The notes below the pieces were generated by a model. The model was given only the letters and a program-made list of their open reading frames with translations. It made no database searches and was not told the DNA's origin. Below are positions 9,388 through 17,813 of a stretch of 64,000 nt of DNA, piece after piece (the first letter of the stretch is position 1; every line of letters starts with the position of its first letter). Position numbers and translations under genes: made by a program. Source of the DNA: Clostridia bacterium. Its GTDB lineage: Bacteria; Bacillota; Clostridia; Christensenellales; Borkfalkiaceae. Where the stretch lies: contig JAGASM010000003.1 in the NCBI GenBank assembly GCA_017621735.1, forward strand, positions 41,824 to 105,823, given 5' to 3'.

Positions 9388-10449
9388 CGCTCTACCGATC
9401 AGTATGAGTATCGGATTGAGATCGTAGAATATCTTTGTAAGAGGAGATGCGCTGAACAGTTCTTCAAGTCCCCACCCGGAAGTATACGTTTGAACGAGTT
9501 CTCCAAAATACCCGCCGACCGCCGAAGAAACGGCAAAATAAATACCGAATGCAACCGCCGCCGCAATGACGAATACGACGATGGAGAAAAGTCCGCCGTC
9601 CAAGAAACGAATGACCTTAACGTGATCGAGTTCGCGCACGCCCAAATTGATGAGCAAGTTCAAAAGCACGATGGCGAGCACCAAGACGATGAACACGACG
9701 AGCGCCACAACGCCGTAGCCGAGAATCATCGCAAGCGTCGGATTCATCTTTGCGACGAACAAGTCTTGCAGTTTGAGCGAGAAGTTTGCAACAAACGGGA
9801 CTTTGATTGCGACGATCACCGCGCCCGCGAGCGCGCCGACGGTGAGAATCATCATGACGACCGTCCACGCCGTACGCATCAATCCGAGTTTATAACCGCC
9901 CTTGACGACGAACACGAAGAACGCGACGATCATAAGGTCCATTGCGTACGTTCCGAAGATCGCCCAAAGGTCGAATCCACCGATGCAAATATTATACACG
10001 ATAAACAAAATTCCCTCGTCGAGCGCCGTACAATGGTACAAAATGGAAAGAACGAATCCGCCGACCGCAAGCAAGGGAACAACGACGTTGACGACGAGCG
10101 TCAGCGCGCCCGCAACGCGGTCTAAAATACGGAAAAACCAGTTTGCCTTCTTTCTGCGCGCACGGAACCCCGCACGAAGGAGCCCCCCGAGCATGAGTAC
10201 GATTGCAATGACGCCGAACAACCCGCCTGCCAAAATGGCGACGTAAGCGAGTTTATTTTCCAAAACGGGAATTTTACCGATGAGAAGCGTCGCACAAAAG
10301 ACGATCGCAATCTGCCAGCCCACCCAACTCATCTTGGAAAACCGACGGATAAATCCGATCACGACGAGGAGCGCCACGACAGCCGCAACCGCAATCAGGG
10401 CGATTGTAGCAGGCATTCCCAACGCAAGTAAATTGAATGACGTTTTCAT
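9385..10449 (-). CDS. Polytopic membrane protein with CvpA-like region
   Basis: A 354-residue integral membrane protein with about eight to nine hydrophobic segments. The second half resembles the CvpA/colicin V production family: an acidic residue at the start of a membrane helix (YAMDLMIVAFF) followed by a GYKLGLMR-type Gly-rich turn, and near the end RFLDGGLFSIV, like the conserved LDxxxG region. The first half carries three or four extra helices. It starts 11 bp after the glnS stop with a GGAGG site, so it is probably co-transcribed with glnS. Function is unknown; a shorter CvpA-like protein is at 46962-47714. Confidence 0.7.
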   Translation of the reverse strand: MKTSFNLLALGMPATIALIAVAAVVALLVVIGFIRRFSKMSWVGWQIAIVFCATLLIGKIPVLENKLAYVAILAGGLFGVIAIVLMLGGLLRAGFRARRKKANWFFRILDRVAGALTLVVNVVVPLLAVGGFVLSILYHCTALDEGILFIVYNICIGGFDLWAIFGTYAMDLMIVAFFVFVVKGGYKLGLMRTAWTVVMMILTVGALAGAVIVAIKVPFVANFSLKLQDLFVAKMNPTLAMILGYGVVALVVFIVLVLAIVLLNLLINLGVRELDHVKVIRFLDGGLFSIVVFVIAAAVAFGIYFAVSSAVGGYFGELVQTYTSGWGLEELFSASPLTKIFYDLNPILILIGRA

Positions 10450-10460
10450 AAAGCCTCCGC

Positions 10461-12086
10461 TTATTTGTTGAAATTATCCTTCAATGATACGATTTCCGAA
10501 AGGCAAAGCATTCCGTCTTCCGTACATTTTTTGTAGTAACCCGTCCGCATCAACTGGAACGCTTCCCCGTCGGGCGCATCCAAAAGCGCAGGCTCTGCCT
10601 TTCCGTAGAGAAGGTGTTCGCTATCGTAGTTCATGCGTTCGGAAAAGTCTTGCCCCGCATATTCCGCGTCCTTTAAGAGATAGTCGTACTGTTTTACGAC
10701 CACGGGGGACGCCGTTTCGGCGTTTACCCAGTGAATGACGCCCTTCGCCTTGATTCCGCTCGTGTCGTTTCCGCTGCGCGAGGACGGCACGTAAGTACAT
10801 TTTACCTCGACGACGTTTCCGTTTTCGTCCTGTACCGCCTCGTCGCAACGGACGATGTAAGCGTTTTTCAAACGAACGTACCCGCCGAGTTTTAATCGGA
10901 AGTATTTCGGAGGGGGATTGAGCGCAAAGTCGCTCTTTTCCACGTAAAGATTCTTTGAGAAGAGGATTTTCCGCTTGCCCGCGTTTTCGTCCGTCTGATT
11001 GACGTCAAAGTCAACCTCTTCGCTGCCTTCGTAGTTGGTTATGGTGAGTTTCAACGGATCGAGCACCGCCATTGCGCGGGGCGCGTGTGCGTTGAGGTAT
11101 TCTCTCACGCAAGCCTCGAAATAAGAAATTTCACATTCCGAATTCGCCTTGGCAATCCCTACCCGCTCGCAAAAATCTTTGATGGCGGGAACGGGAATTC
11201 CGCGGTTGCGAAGTCCCGCAAGCGTCGGCATACGCGGATCGTCCCAGCCGTGAACGGCGCCGTCTTCCACAAGTTTTTTCAAGTACCGCTTGCTCATGAC
11301 GAGGTTGGTCAAATTCAACCGCGCAAACTCGATTTGGCGGGGTTTGGGAACAAACCCAAGCGAATACCCTACCCAGTCGTAAAGAGGGCGGTGATCTTCA
11401 AATTCAAGCGTACAAAGGGAATGCGTTACCCCTTGTAAATAGTCGCAAATAGGATGCGCGTAATCGTACATCGGGTAGATACACCACGCATCTCCCGTGC
11501 GGTGATGCGTCGCGTGTAAAATACGGTAAATGACGGGATCGCGTAAATTCATATTCGGAGAGGACATGTCGATTTTTGCGCGCAGGCACTTTTCCCCGTC
11601 CGCATACTTTCCTTCCTTCATCTCCGTAAAAAGACGTAAATTTTCCTCAACGGAGCGGGTTCTGTACGGGCTTTCCGTTCCGGGCTCGGTGAGCGTTCCA
11701 CGGCTTTCGCGAATTTCATCCGCCGACAAATCGCACACAAACGCCTTCCCCTCTTTGATCAATCGAATTGCAAACTCGTAAATGACGGGGAAGAAGTCGG
11801 AAGCGTACACTTCCTTTTCCCATTGATAGCCCATCCAGCGGATATCCGCGCGAATGGCGTCGACGTATTCCGTTTTTTCCTTCGACGGGTTGGTATCGTC
11901 AAAAAAGAGGTTGCACTTCCCCTTGTACTTTTCCGCCGTTCCAAAGTTGACGAACATGCTCTTTGCATGCCCGACGTGAAGATATCCGTTCGGTTCGGGC
12001 GGAAATCTCGTTTGAATCGCGGTTACCTTGCCCTCCGCCAAGTCCTCGTTGATCATTTGCTCGATGAAATTGCTCGCTTCCACCAT
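10461..12086 (-). CDS. glnS: Glutaminyl-tRNA synthetase
   Basis: A 541-residue class I synthetase that charges tRNA-Gln directly. It begins with the GlnRS-type sequence TRFPPEPNGYLHVGHAKS, which contains the HIGH-type motif. The KMSKS-type loop reads VMSKRYL near residue 265, followed by the two beta-barrel anticodon domains typical of GlnRS rather than bacterial GluRS. Presence of GlnRS suggests the cell need not rely on the Glu-tRNA-Gln amidotransferase route, though that route may coexist. A GGAG site precedes the ATG. Confidence 0.96.
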   Translation of the reverse strand: MVEASNFIEQMINEDLAEGKVTAIQTRFPPEPNGYLHVGHAKSMFVNFGTAEKYKGKCNLFFDDTNPSKEKTEYVDAIRADIRWMGYQWEKEVYASDFFPVIYEFAIRLIKEGKAFVCDLSADEIRESRGTLTEPGTESPYRTRSVEENLRLFTEMKEGKYADGEKCLRAKIDMSSPNMNLRDPVIYRILHATHHRTGDAWCIYPMYDYAHPICDYLQGVTHSLCTLEFEDHRPLYDWVGYSLGFVPKPRQIEFARLNLTNLVMSKRYLKKLVEDGAVHGWDDPRMPTLAGLRNRGIPVPAIKDFCERVGIAKANSECEISYFEACVREYLNAHAPRAMAVLDPLKLTITNYEGSEEVDFDVNQTDENAGKRKILFSKNLYVEKSDFALNPPPKYFRLKLGGYVRLKNAYIVRCDEAVQDENGNVVEVKCTYVPSSRSGNDTSGIKAKGVIHWVNAETASPVVVKQYDYLLKDAEYAGQDFSERMNYDSEHLLYGKAEPALLDAPDGEAFQLMRTGYYKKCTEDGMLCLSEIVSLKDNFNK

Positions 12087-12153
12087 ACTCTTTGCTCCGA
12101 TTAAAAGGTGGGATTTTTCTCGCGTAAGCGTAAACTATCCCTATTTTTTTTGA

Positions 12154-12162
12154 TTATACCAT
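12154..12162 (-). promoter_or_regulatory. Probable extended -10 promoter of glnS
   Basis: On the minus strand TGG-TATAAT (-10 at 12154-12159) with a poor -35. The leader to the glnS ATG is about 60 nt; I did not see a convincing T-box in it. Confidence 0.5.
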
Positions 12163-12210
12163 ATTTTATCAAGAAATGATACCTTTTCTTAAGCATTTTT
12201 TTGAAATTTG

Positions 12211-12219
12211 TGCTATAAT
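12211..12219 (+). promoter_or_regulatory. Extended -10 promoter, predicted leaderless mRNA
   Basis: TGC-TATAAT with the -10 at 12214-12219, followed by 6 nt and the ATG at 12226. No good -35 and no Shine-Dalgarno are present. Confidence 0.7.
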
Positions 12220-12225
12220 TTTTGC

Positions 12226-13074
12226 ATGGACGCTTTTCTTCTCGAATTTTTCAACCGCATCCGCTGCGACGCGCTGACCGTATTCTTTGGGTTCTTTTCC
12301 TTTTTAGGGGAAGGAATCCCCCTCGTCGTAGGCGTTTTGCTTTGTTTTTGGCTGACGAAACCGCAAACGGGCGAACGGATCGCCGTCGTCGCGCTTACCT
12401 CGCTCCCCCTCAATACGTGGTTAAAGGTCGCCGTTGCGCGCCCGCGCCCGTACGTTGCGGAAACCGTCCCCCTTTTGCCTGTGGATAACGCCTTTCTTTC
12501 CACGACCGATTTGGGTTCTCACGTTTCCTTTCCGAGCGGACATTCGCAGTCGGTTGCAAGTTTTCTCTCCGCCCTTTCCCTCCGCATAAAAAGGGTTTGG
12601 GTTTGGATTGTCTGTATGCTCGTAACCCTCCTCGTCATGCTCTCCCGCCTTTATTTCGGCGTGCACTATCCCACCGACGTTATCGCAGGGTTTTTGATCG
12701 GATTTTTCGTCGCCCTTTTTTGGACGGTCGTCTATCAAAAGGCGTACGGCGCAAGATATTATATGCTTTGCGCCTTTGCGATCGCCTCTTTGATTCCCCT
12801 CTTTTTCACCCAACCGCACGACTGTTTACAATCGGTCGGCTTGATTTGCGGACTTGCCGTCTTTTTGCCGATTGCAAACCGCGTTGCTCCGCCCCTCTCC
12901 TCCTTTCCAAAGCGGCTTTTACGCATTCCCGTAGGCGCGCTTGCGGCGGGCGCGGTTTTCCTCGTTTCTCTCCTCTTCCCGGAAGGGGACGCGTTCCGTC
13001 TTTTGTCCTACTTTCTTTTGACGGGAGGCGCAACGGCGGGCGCGCAGGCACTTTTCCGCCTTTTCCGCATTTGA
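12226..13074 (+). CDS. PAP2-family membrane phosphatase
   Basis: A 282-residue membrane protein with the three PAP2 signature motifs: KVAVARPRP (K-x6-RP), PSGHSQS (PSGH) and SRLYFGVHYPTDV (SR-x5-H-x3-D). These form the catalytic centre of lipid phosphatases facing the outer side of the membrane; likely substrates are phosphatidic acid or undecaprenyl pyrophosphate, but this cannot be resolved. About six to eight hydrophobic helices follow. The C-terminal 100 residues add helices beyond the core domain. The start at 12226 is chosen over one 18 bp upstream because the latter would lie before the -10 box. Confidence 0.9.
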   Translation: MDAFLLEFFNRIRCDALTVFFGFFSFLGEGIPLVVGVLLCFWLTKPQTGERIAVVALTSLPLNTWLKVAVARPRPYVAETVPLLPVDNAFLSTTDLGSHVSFPSGHSQSVASFLSALSLRIKRVWVWIVCMLVTLLVMLSRLYFGVHYPTDVIAGFLIGFFVALFWTVVYQKAYGARYYMLCAFAIASLIPLFFTQPHDCLQSVGLICGLAVFLPIANRVAPPLSSFPKRLLRIPVGALAAGAVFLVSLLFPEGDAFRLLSYFLLTGGATAGAQALFRLFRI

Positions 13075-13097
13075 TTGCGCACACGCGGCGCGAACGC

Positions 13098-13126
13098 TTG
13101 ACACTTTTTTGAGAAAGTGATAGGAT
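13098..13126 (+). promoter_or_regulatory. Sigma-A promoter of the glycyl-tRNA synthetase gene
   Basis: TTGACA (13098-13103), 17 bp, TAGGAT (13121-13126); an AGGAG site lies just before the ATG at 13166. The leader is too short for a T-box. Confidence 0.8.
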
Positions 13127-13165
13127 ATTCACGAACGAAAATTTATCCCTTTTAGGAGAAAAACT

Positions 13166-14548
13166 ATGTCTGACAGCAAAAGAGCGGTTACGATGGACAA
13201 ACTCGTTGCGCTGTGCAAACAGCGCGGAATCATCTTCCCCGGAAGTGAAATTTACGGCGGAATGGGCAACACGTGGGACTACGGGCCCGTCGGCGTGGAA
13301 ATTAAAAACAACATCAAGCGCGCTTGGTGGAAACGCTTCGTACAGGAGAGCGAAAACTCCTACGGCGTCGATGCGGCAATTTTGATGAATTCCCGCGTTT
13401 GGGACGCAAGCGGACACACCACCTCGTTTACCGATCCGAAAATGGACTGCAAAGAGTGCAAGAGCCGCCACCGCGCGGACAACCTCATCGAGGCGCATTC
13501 CAAGGGAAAGGTCAATCCCGACGCAATGTCGAACGAGGAAATGGAAGCGTACATTCAAGAACACCACGTCAACTGCCCGATTTGCGGCAAATTTAACTGG
13601 ACGAATATCCGCACCTTCAACTTGATGTTTGAAACGTCCCGCGGGGTTACGGACGAAAATCAAAATAAAATTTACCTTCGCCCCGAAACGGCGCAAGGGG
13701 AATTTGTCAATTTCGGCAACGTACAACGCACGACGCGCGCAAAAGTCCCCTTTGGCATCGCGCAGATCGGCAAGGCGTTCCGCAACGAAATTACCCCCGG
13801 CAACTTTATCTTCCGCACCATTGAATTTGAACAGATGGAACATCAATGGTTTTGCAAAGAGGGAACGGACGGCGAATATTACGTGCAATTTAAGGAAAAA
13901 GCGTGGGAATTTTTGACCGCGCTCGGCTTTAACCCCGAACACCTGCGCTTTAAGGATCACGACAAACTCGCCCACTACGCAAAGGCGGCGTGCGACATTC
14001 AATACCTCTTCCCGATGGGCTGGTCGGAACTCAACGGCATTCACAACCGCACCGATTACGATCTTTCGCGCCATCAAGAATTTTCGGGAAAGAGCCTCTT
14101 GTACGTCGATCCCATCGACAATAGCCGCTATATCCCTTACGTCATCGAATACTCGATCGGCGCCGACCGCTTGATGCTCGCAACTCTTTCCGAGGCGTAC
14201 GATGAAGAAACGCTGGAAAACGGCGAGGTGCGCAACGTCATGCGCTTCCACCCCGCTATTGCGGCATATAAGGCGGCGGTATTGCCCCTCCAAAAGAACC
14301 TTGCGCCGCAAGCGAAAGAAATTTACAAGAAACTTGCAAAGCATTTTATGATTTCTTACGACGAGGCGGGCTCGATCGGAAAGCGTTACAGAAGACAGGA
14401 CGAAATCGGAACTCCTTTCTGCTTGACCATCGACTTCCAAACGCTCGAAGACGGTACGGTTACCGTCCGCGATCGCGACACGATGGAACAAATTCGCCTT
14501 TCCGTAGACGAAGTTATCACATATATCAACGAAAAAATTCTCTTTTAA
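13166..14548 (+). CDS. glyQS: Glycyl-tRNA synthetase, single-chain (GlyQS) type
   Basis: A 460-residue class II synthetase of the dimeric GlyRS family also found in Bacillus-like bacteria lacking the alpha2-beta2 enzyme. Visible are the substrate-binding region YGGMGNTWDYGPVG near residue 32, cysteine pairs CKEC and CPICG in the insertion, the RPETAQGEFVNF stretch, motif 2 RNEITPGNF and the late glycine-binding region SIGADRLM. The C-terminal anticodon domain (about 365-460) is present. It stands as a single gene with its own promoter and terminator. Confidence 0.96.
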   Translation: MSDSKRAVTMDKLVALCKQRGIIFPGSEIYGGMGNTWDYGPVGVEIKNNIKRAWWKRFVQESENSYGVDAAILMNSRVWDASGHTTSFTDPKMDCKECKSRHRADNLIEAHSKGKVNPDAMSNEEMEAYIQEHHVNCPICGKFNWTNIRTFNLMFETSRGVTDENQNKIYLRPETAQGEFVNFGNVQRTTRAKVPFGIAQIGKAFRNEITPGNFIFRTIEFEQMEHQWFCKEGTDGEYYVQFKEKAWEFLTALGFNPEHLRFKDHDKLAHYAKAACDIQYLFPMGWSELNGIHNRTDYDLSRHQEFSGKSLLYVDPIDNSRYIPYVIEYSIGADRLMLATLSEAYDEETLENGEVRNVMRFHPAIAAYKAAVLPLQKNLAPQAKEIYKKLAKHFMISYDEAGSIGKRYRRQDEIGTPFCLTIDFQTLEDGTVTVRDRDTMEQIRLSVDEVITYINEKILF

Positions 14549-14550
14549 TA

Positions 14551-14588
14551 AACGGCGCGCACCGTACGGTGCGCGCTTGTTTTTTTGT
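14551..14588 (+). terminator. Terminator of the GlyRS gene
   Basis: The palindrome gcgcgcaccgtacggtgcgc followed by a T-rich run, directly after the stop codon. Confidence 0.9.
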
Positions 14589-14670
14589 CGCAACGAGAAA
14601 TGAAAGAGTTTTGTAACGCTGTTTTATTATACTCTTCTTCGTCGCGCGGCTCGCTTTTGCGATACGCGCG

Positions 14671-15117
14671 GGGAAACTGTTTTACGGCGTGTGTTGTGCT
14701 TATTGTGCCCCCTTCTCCGTCGAACAACCCTTCCGTCGCGCGGGGAAACTGTTTTGCGGCGCGTGTTGTGTTTGGCGCGGAGAAACTGTTTTTGCGGCGC
14801 GCGTTGTGTTTGGCGCGGGGAAACTGTTTTGCGGCGCGTGTTGTGTTTGGCGCGGGGAAACTGTTTTACGGCGCGTATTGCGTTTGGCGTAGGGAAACTG
14901 TTTATGGCGCGTGTTGTGCTTGGCGCGGGGAAACTGTTTTACGGCGCGCGTTGTGTTTGGCGCGGGGAAACTGTTTTGCGGCGCGTGTTGTGTTTGGCGC
15001 GGGGAAACTGTTTTTACGGCGTGTGTTGTGCTTGGCGCAGAAAAACTGTTTTACGGCGCGTACTGTGCTTATTGTGCCCCTTCTCCGTCGAACAACCCTT
15101 TTTCGTCGCACGGGGAA
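14671..15117. repeat. 37-bp tandem repeat array flanked by a longer direct repeat
   Basis: The core gggaaactgtttt recurs at 14671, 14743, 14780, 14818, 14855, 14892, 14928, 14965, 15002 and about 15040, mostly 36-38 bp apart. A copy of about 55 bp (from tgtgcttattgtgcccc through cttctccgtcgaacaaccc) sits at 14695-14748 and again at 15066-15117, bracketing the array. Units are nearly identical throughout, so there are no unique spacers. Open frames here are not real genes. Confidence 0.9.
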
Positions 15118-15234
15118 AATATTTCCGCTTCCCGATTGCAGTTTGCACCCGCTCCAACGCAATCAAAGGCTTAAAAACTTCCAACGCCGTAAACGCGGCG
15201 CGCCCTCAACACGACCTCGCTTTGATCAAAACAA

Positions 15235-15272
15235 CTCCGCCCGCGCACCTTTGGGTGCGCGGGCGGTTTTCC
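15235..15272. terminator. Probable terminator after the SSB-like gene
   Basis: ccgcccgcgcacc pairs with ggtgcgcgggcgg around ttt. The T run on the minus strand is weak, so efficiency is uncertain. Confidence 0.65.
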
Positions 15273-15274
15273 GT

Positions 15275-15955
15275 TTAATATTGTCCGGACGGCATAGCGT
15301 AAACGTCGAATTCTCCGTCCGTGTCGAACGTTTCCCCCTCGTCAAACGCGGCAAGTTTAGAAACGGACACCTCGTACGCGGTCATGGTTACCGACTCCGT
15401 TTCGGAAAGTTTCTTTTGATACTCTCTGCTTTGAATTCTTCCGGAAAGGGCGACCTTATCCCCCACCTTTAAGTTTTGAACGAAACGTGCGTTTCTTCCC
15501 CAAGCGATACAGGGAATGTAATCGGACTTATTATACGCGCGGTTGACTGCCACCAACAAATCGGCAATTTCCCGATTGAACGGCGTCGTGCGGTAGACGG
15601 GCGGTTTGCAAATGTAGCCCGAAAGCACGATACTGTTCGGATTTTTCTCTTCCGTTCCCTCGACGAGTTCGCGCACGAACACGGTGAGCATCAAACGGGA
15701 TCTTCCGTTTTCCAACTTGTTATAACTTCGAAACTGCCCGACGGCGCAAATACGGCTGCCCACGCCGAGGTGGTTTCCTTGAATGAGCCGCTCCGAAACG
15801 GTAACGGGCAAAACGTCCGCCTGCCCCGAAAGCCGCATCACCTTTACGTAGAGTTCATAAAACCCCTCTCCGTACACCTCGTGGGAAAAGGTCGCTTCCG
15901 ACACGATTTCCCCTTCTACGTACACCCGATTGTTTTTCTCCGTATTGTAATCCAT
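15275..15955 (-). CDS. Single-stranded-DNA-binding (SSB-like) protein with two OB folds
   Basis: A 226-residue protein that appears to hold two OB-fold halves. The first is about 8-110 (VYVEGEIVSEATF... to LVEGTEEK). The second, about 115-210, is recognisably SSB-like, beginning SIVLSGYICKPPVYRTTPFN and containing IPCIAWGRNARF and KVGDKVALSGRIQSREY. The acidic tail ends DVYAMPSGQY, unlike the DIPF tip of classic SSB. It probably binds single-stranded DNA, perhaps as an accessory to the main SSB. The start at 15955 has a perfect GGAGG site; the gene follows the deacetylase gene by 27 bp. Confidence 0.75.
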   Translation of the reverse strand: MDYNTEKNNRVYVEGEIVSEATFSHEVYGEGFYELYVKVMRLSGQADVLPVTVSERLIQGNHLGVGSRICAVGQFRSYNKLENGRSRLMLTVFVRELVEGTEEKNPNSIVLSGYICKPPVYRTTPFNREIADLLVAVNRAYNKSDYIPCIAWGRNARFVQNLKVGDKVALSGRIQSREYQKKLSETESVTMTAYEVSVSKLAAFDEGETFDTDGEFDVYAMPSGQY

Positions 15956-15982
15956 ATCAACCTCCAAAATGAATTTCCCTCG

Positions 15983-16750
15983 TTAAGATTGCGCCGACGG
16001 AATTTGCCTTCCCGACGCGTCGATGGTATAGTTTTCCCGATAAATGAGTTCGCCGATCGGGACGAACTCGTACCCCTTTGCACGGAGCGTGTCAATGACG
16101 ATAGGAAGCGCGTCCGCCGTATGTAACCCGTTATTGTGGCAAAGAATGATCGATCCGCTTTTCACCCGCTCGACGATGCGCGCGGCGATATCGGACGCGG
16201 ACAAATCCTTCCAGTCGAGCGAATCGACGTCCCATTGCACGGGAAATATCCCCATGCCGTTGGCGGTATCGACGAGCAAGTCGTCGTAATCGCCGTAAGG
16301 CGGACGAAAGAGCGTAACGCGTTTTTCCGTGATTTTTTCAATCGCCTCGGAAGACGAACGGAGTTCCCCTAAAATTTCCGTTTCGCTTTGCTTGGACATA
16401 TACGAATGCGTGGCGCTGTGCGTACCGATTTCGTGCCCGTTTTCGTCGATTTTTTTGACGTAGTCGGGATATTTTTCCGTCCAAAATTGCACCATGAAGA
16501 AGGTCGCGCGCACGTTCCCCGCCGAAAGCGCCTGTAAAATGGCGTCCGTGTGTTCCGTCCCCCACGCGCAATCGAAGGAAATGGAAATTTTGTTGTCCTC
16601 CCGTTCTACCGAATAAATAGGAAGGGAACGCGTCCCGCTCCAATACACTTGCGCCGCGCCCGTCGCGCTTGCCGCAAATGCGGAAAGGAGAAAGAGCATA
16701 ATGAGAGCAACCGCCAAGACGACCGATTTTCGATGTATTTTTTGTTTCAT
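15983..16750 (-). CDS. Polysaccharide deacetylase (PdaB-like)
   Basis: A 255-residue secreted or membrane-anchored NodB-domain enzyme. Residues 1-35 form a signal/anchor sequence (basic start, long hydrophobic run, ASA). The domain starts with ISISFDCAWG, as in PdaB-type enzymes where the usual second Asp is replaced, and has the metal-binding HSATHSYMS. The RPPYGDYDD motif follows near residue 160 and LCHNNG near 220. It would remove acetyl groups from cell wall glycan; PdaB relatives act in sporulation, but this role is inferred. The start at 16750 is favoured by the signal peptide and an AGGTG site. Confidence 0.85.
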   Translation of the reverse strand: MKQKIHRKSVVLAVALIMLFLLSAFAASATGAAQVYWSGTRSLPIYSVEREDNKISISFDCAWGTEHTDAILQALSAGNVRATFFMVQFWTEKYPDYVKKIDENGHEIGTHSATHSYMSKQSETEILGELRSSSEAIEKITEKRVTLFRPPYGDYDDLLVDTANGMGIFPVQWDVDSLDWKDLSASDIAARIVERVKSGSIILCHNNGLHTADALPIVIDTLRAKGYEFVPIGELIYRENYTIDASGRQIPSAQS

Positions 16751-16934
16751 TGACAACACCTGTATCTTATCATTGTTTGGCGCGGGGAATTTGACCGCTT
16801 TTGTCCTTCTTCCTCTTTTTTTGTCGAATTTCCCTTGGGGTGGAAAAAGAACTCGGATTCCCCGCGTTTTCATTGTATGCGTCAAACGCACGATTATTCC
16901 GCCCTTTTGTAACGGAAAACGCACCGAAACAAAA

Positions 16935-16972
16935 TAAGCGCCCGCCGTGCAAATGCACGGCGGGCGCTTGAT
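16935..16972. terminator. Terminator of the comF unit
   Basis: gcgcccgccgtgc pairs with gcacggcgggcgc around aaat. It lies just beyond the comF stop on the minus strand. Confidence 0.75.
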
Positions 16973-16991
16973 GCCAAGCGGTTGATTTTAT

Positions 16992-17774
16992 TTACAGCCC
17001 CGTCGGGGTTTCGTCTTGATGCGTATGCACCGATTCGTCCTGTTTCGGTGCTTTTTTCACGATCGGCTTGCGCGGTACGCTCGTTAACGTCAATACGTTT
17101 ACTTCTTTTGCGCCTGCACGTTTGAGCGTATAAGAAAGTTCGGATACCGTAGAGCCTGTGGTAAGCGTATCGTCAATGATCAATACGGTCTTTCCTCGCA
17201 ACTCCTTCCGTTTTACTACGTGAAAGCACCCGCGCAAGTTTTCCTCCCGCTCGCGACGGGATAAAATCTTTTGCGCGTCCGTTTCCCGTTGTTTTATAAC
17301 GCCGTCGTAAAGCGGTACGCCGACGCGCCCCGAAAGTTCTTCCGCGAGAAGGCGCGACTGATTGTATCCGCGCCGTTTTTCCGCTCCTTTTGTCATCGGA
17401 ACGAACGCCAAAAGATCCGTCCCCGTAAAATGAGAAAGATAGCACTCTTCCAACTGTTCCGCACAAAGAAAGCGCAAGTATTTTGCCCCGTTCTTCAAGC
17501 GGGAAACGATGGTTGCGGTCATTTCGCCGTGCGTCCAAACGGAACGCGCTCTGTCGGCGAACAATCTCTTTTCCTTGCATTCCAAACAAACCCCGTCTTC
17601 CTTCCCCGCGCGTCCGCAAAGAGGACAGTACGGCCCTACGTTCCAAGGTAAATTTGCAAAACAGTCCTTGCAAAAGTAGCCCTCGGAAAACACTTCTTTT
17701 CCGCAGCCTTCGCAAGTATAATTGATCTTTTGTTTCCGCTCGAATATACGCGGGATTCGTTTTAGAAAGTTCAT
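16992..17774 (-). CDS. comFC: ComF-family phosphoribosyltransferase-like protein
   Basis: A 260-residue ComFC-type protein: an N-terminal zinc-binding region with CxxC pairs (CEGCG, CKDC, CPLCG, CLEC) and a C-terminal PRTase-like domain with the PRPP-loop motif VLIIDDTLTTGST near residue 210. Relatives are needed for DNA uptake in competent bacteria. The C-terminal 25 residues (KPIVKKAPKQDE onward) are a charged extension. The ATG at 17774 is the only good start; the frame is open further upstream, but that part overlaps the zinc-ribbon gene. A hairpin separates the Shine-Dalgarno from this ATG. Confidence 0.88.
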   Translation of the reverse strand: MNFLKRIPRIFERKQKINYTCEGCGKEVFSEGYFCKDCFANLPWNVGPYCPLCGRAGKEDGVCLECKEKRLFADRARSVWTHGEMTATIVSRLKNGAKYLRFLCAEQLEECYLSHFTGTDLLAFVPMTKGAEKRRGYNQSRLLAEELSGRVGVPLYDGVIKQRETDAQKILSRREREENLRGCFHVVKRKELRGKTVLIIDDTLTTGSTVSELSYTLKRAGAKEVNVLTLTSVPRKPIVKKAPKQDESVHTHQDETPTGL

Positions 17775-17783
17775 ACAATGAAA

Positions 17784-17813
17784 GGGGGCGCAATGCGCCC
17801 CCCTTATCTCCTT
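17784..17813 (-). promoter_or_regulatory. Hairpin between Shine-Dalgarno and start codon of comF
   Basis: On the minus strand AAGGAG (17808-17813, overlapping the upstream stop codon) is followed by 4 nt, a GC-rich stem-loop (17784-17803, gggggcgc paired with gcgccccc, 3-nt loop), 9 nt and ATG. If the hairpin forms, it brings the site to about 13 nt or less from the start codon. Confidence 0.6.

Noticed and set aside
12806..14593. 595-codon open frame on the minus strand
   Set aside because: It runs antisense through the PAP2 and glycyl-tRNA synthetase genes, both well supported.
14671..15077. Possible CRISPR array with 37-bp repeats
   Set aside because: Unit-to-unit sequence is the same with no unique spacers, and there are no cas genes.
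14585..15472. Plus-strand frames through the 37-bp array
   Set aside because: The predicted proteins are simple translations of the repeat, without ribosome sites.
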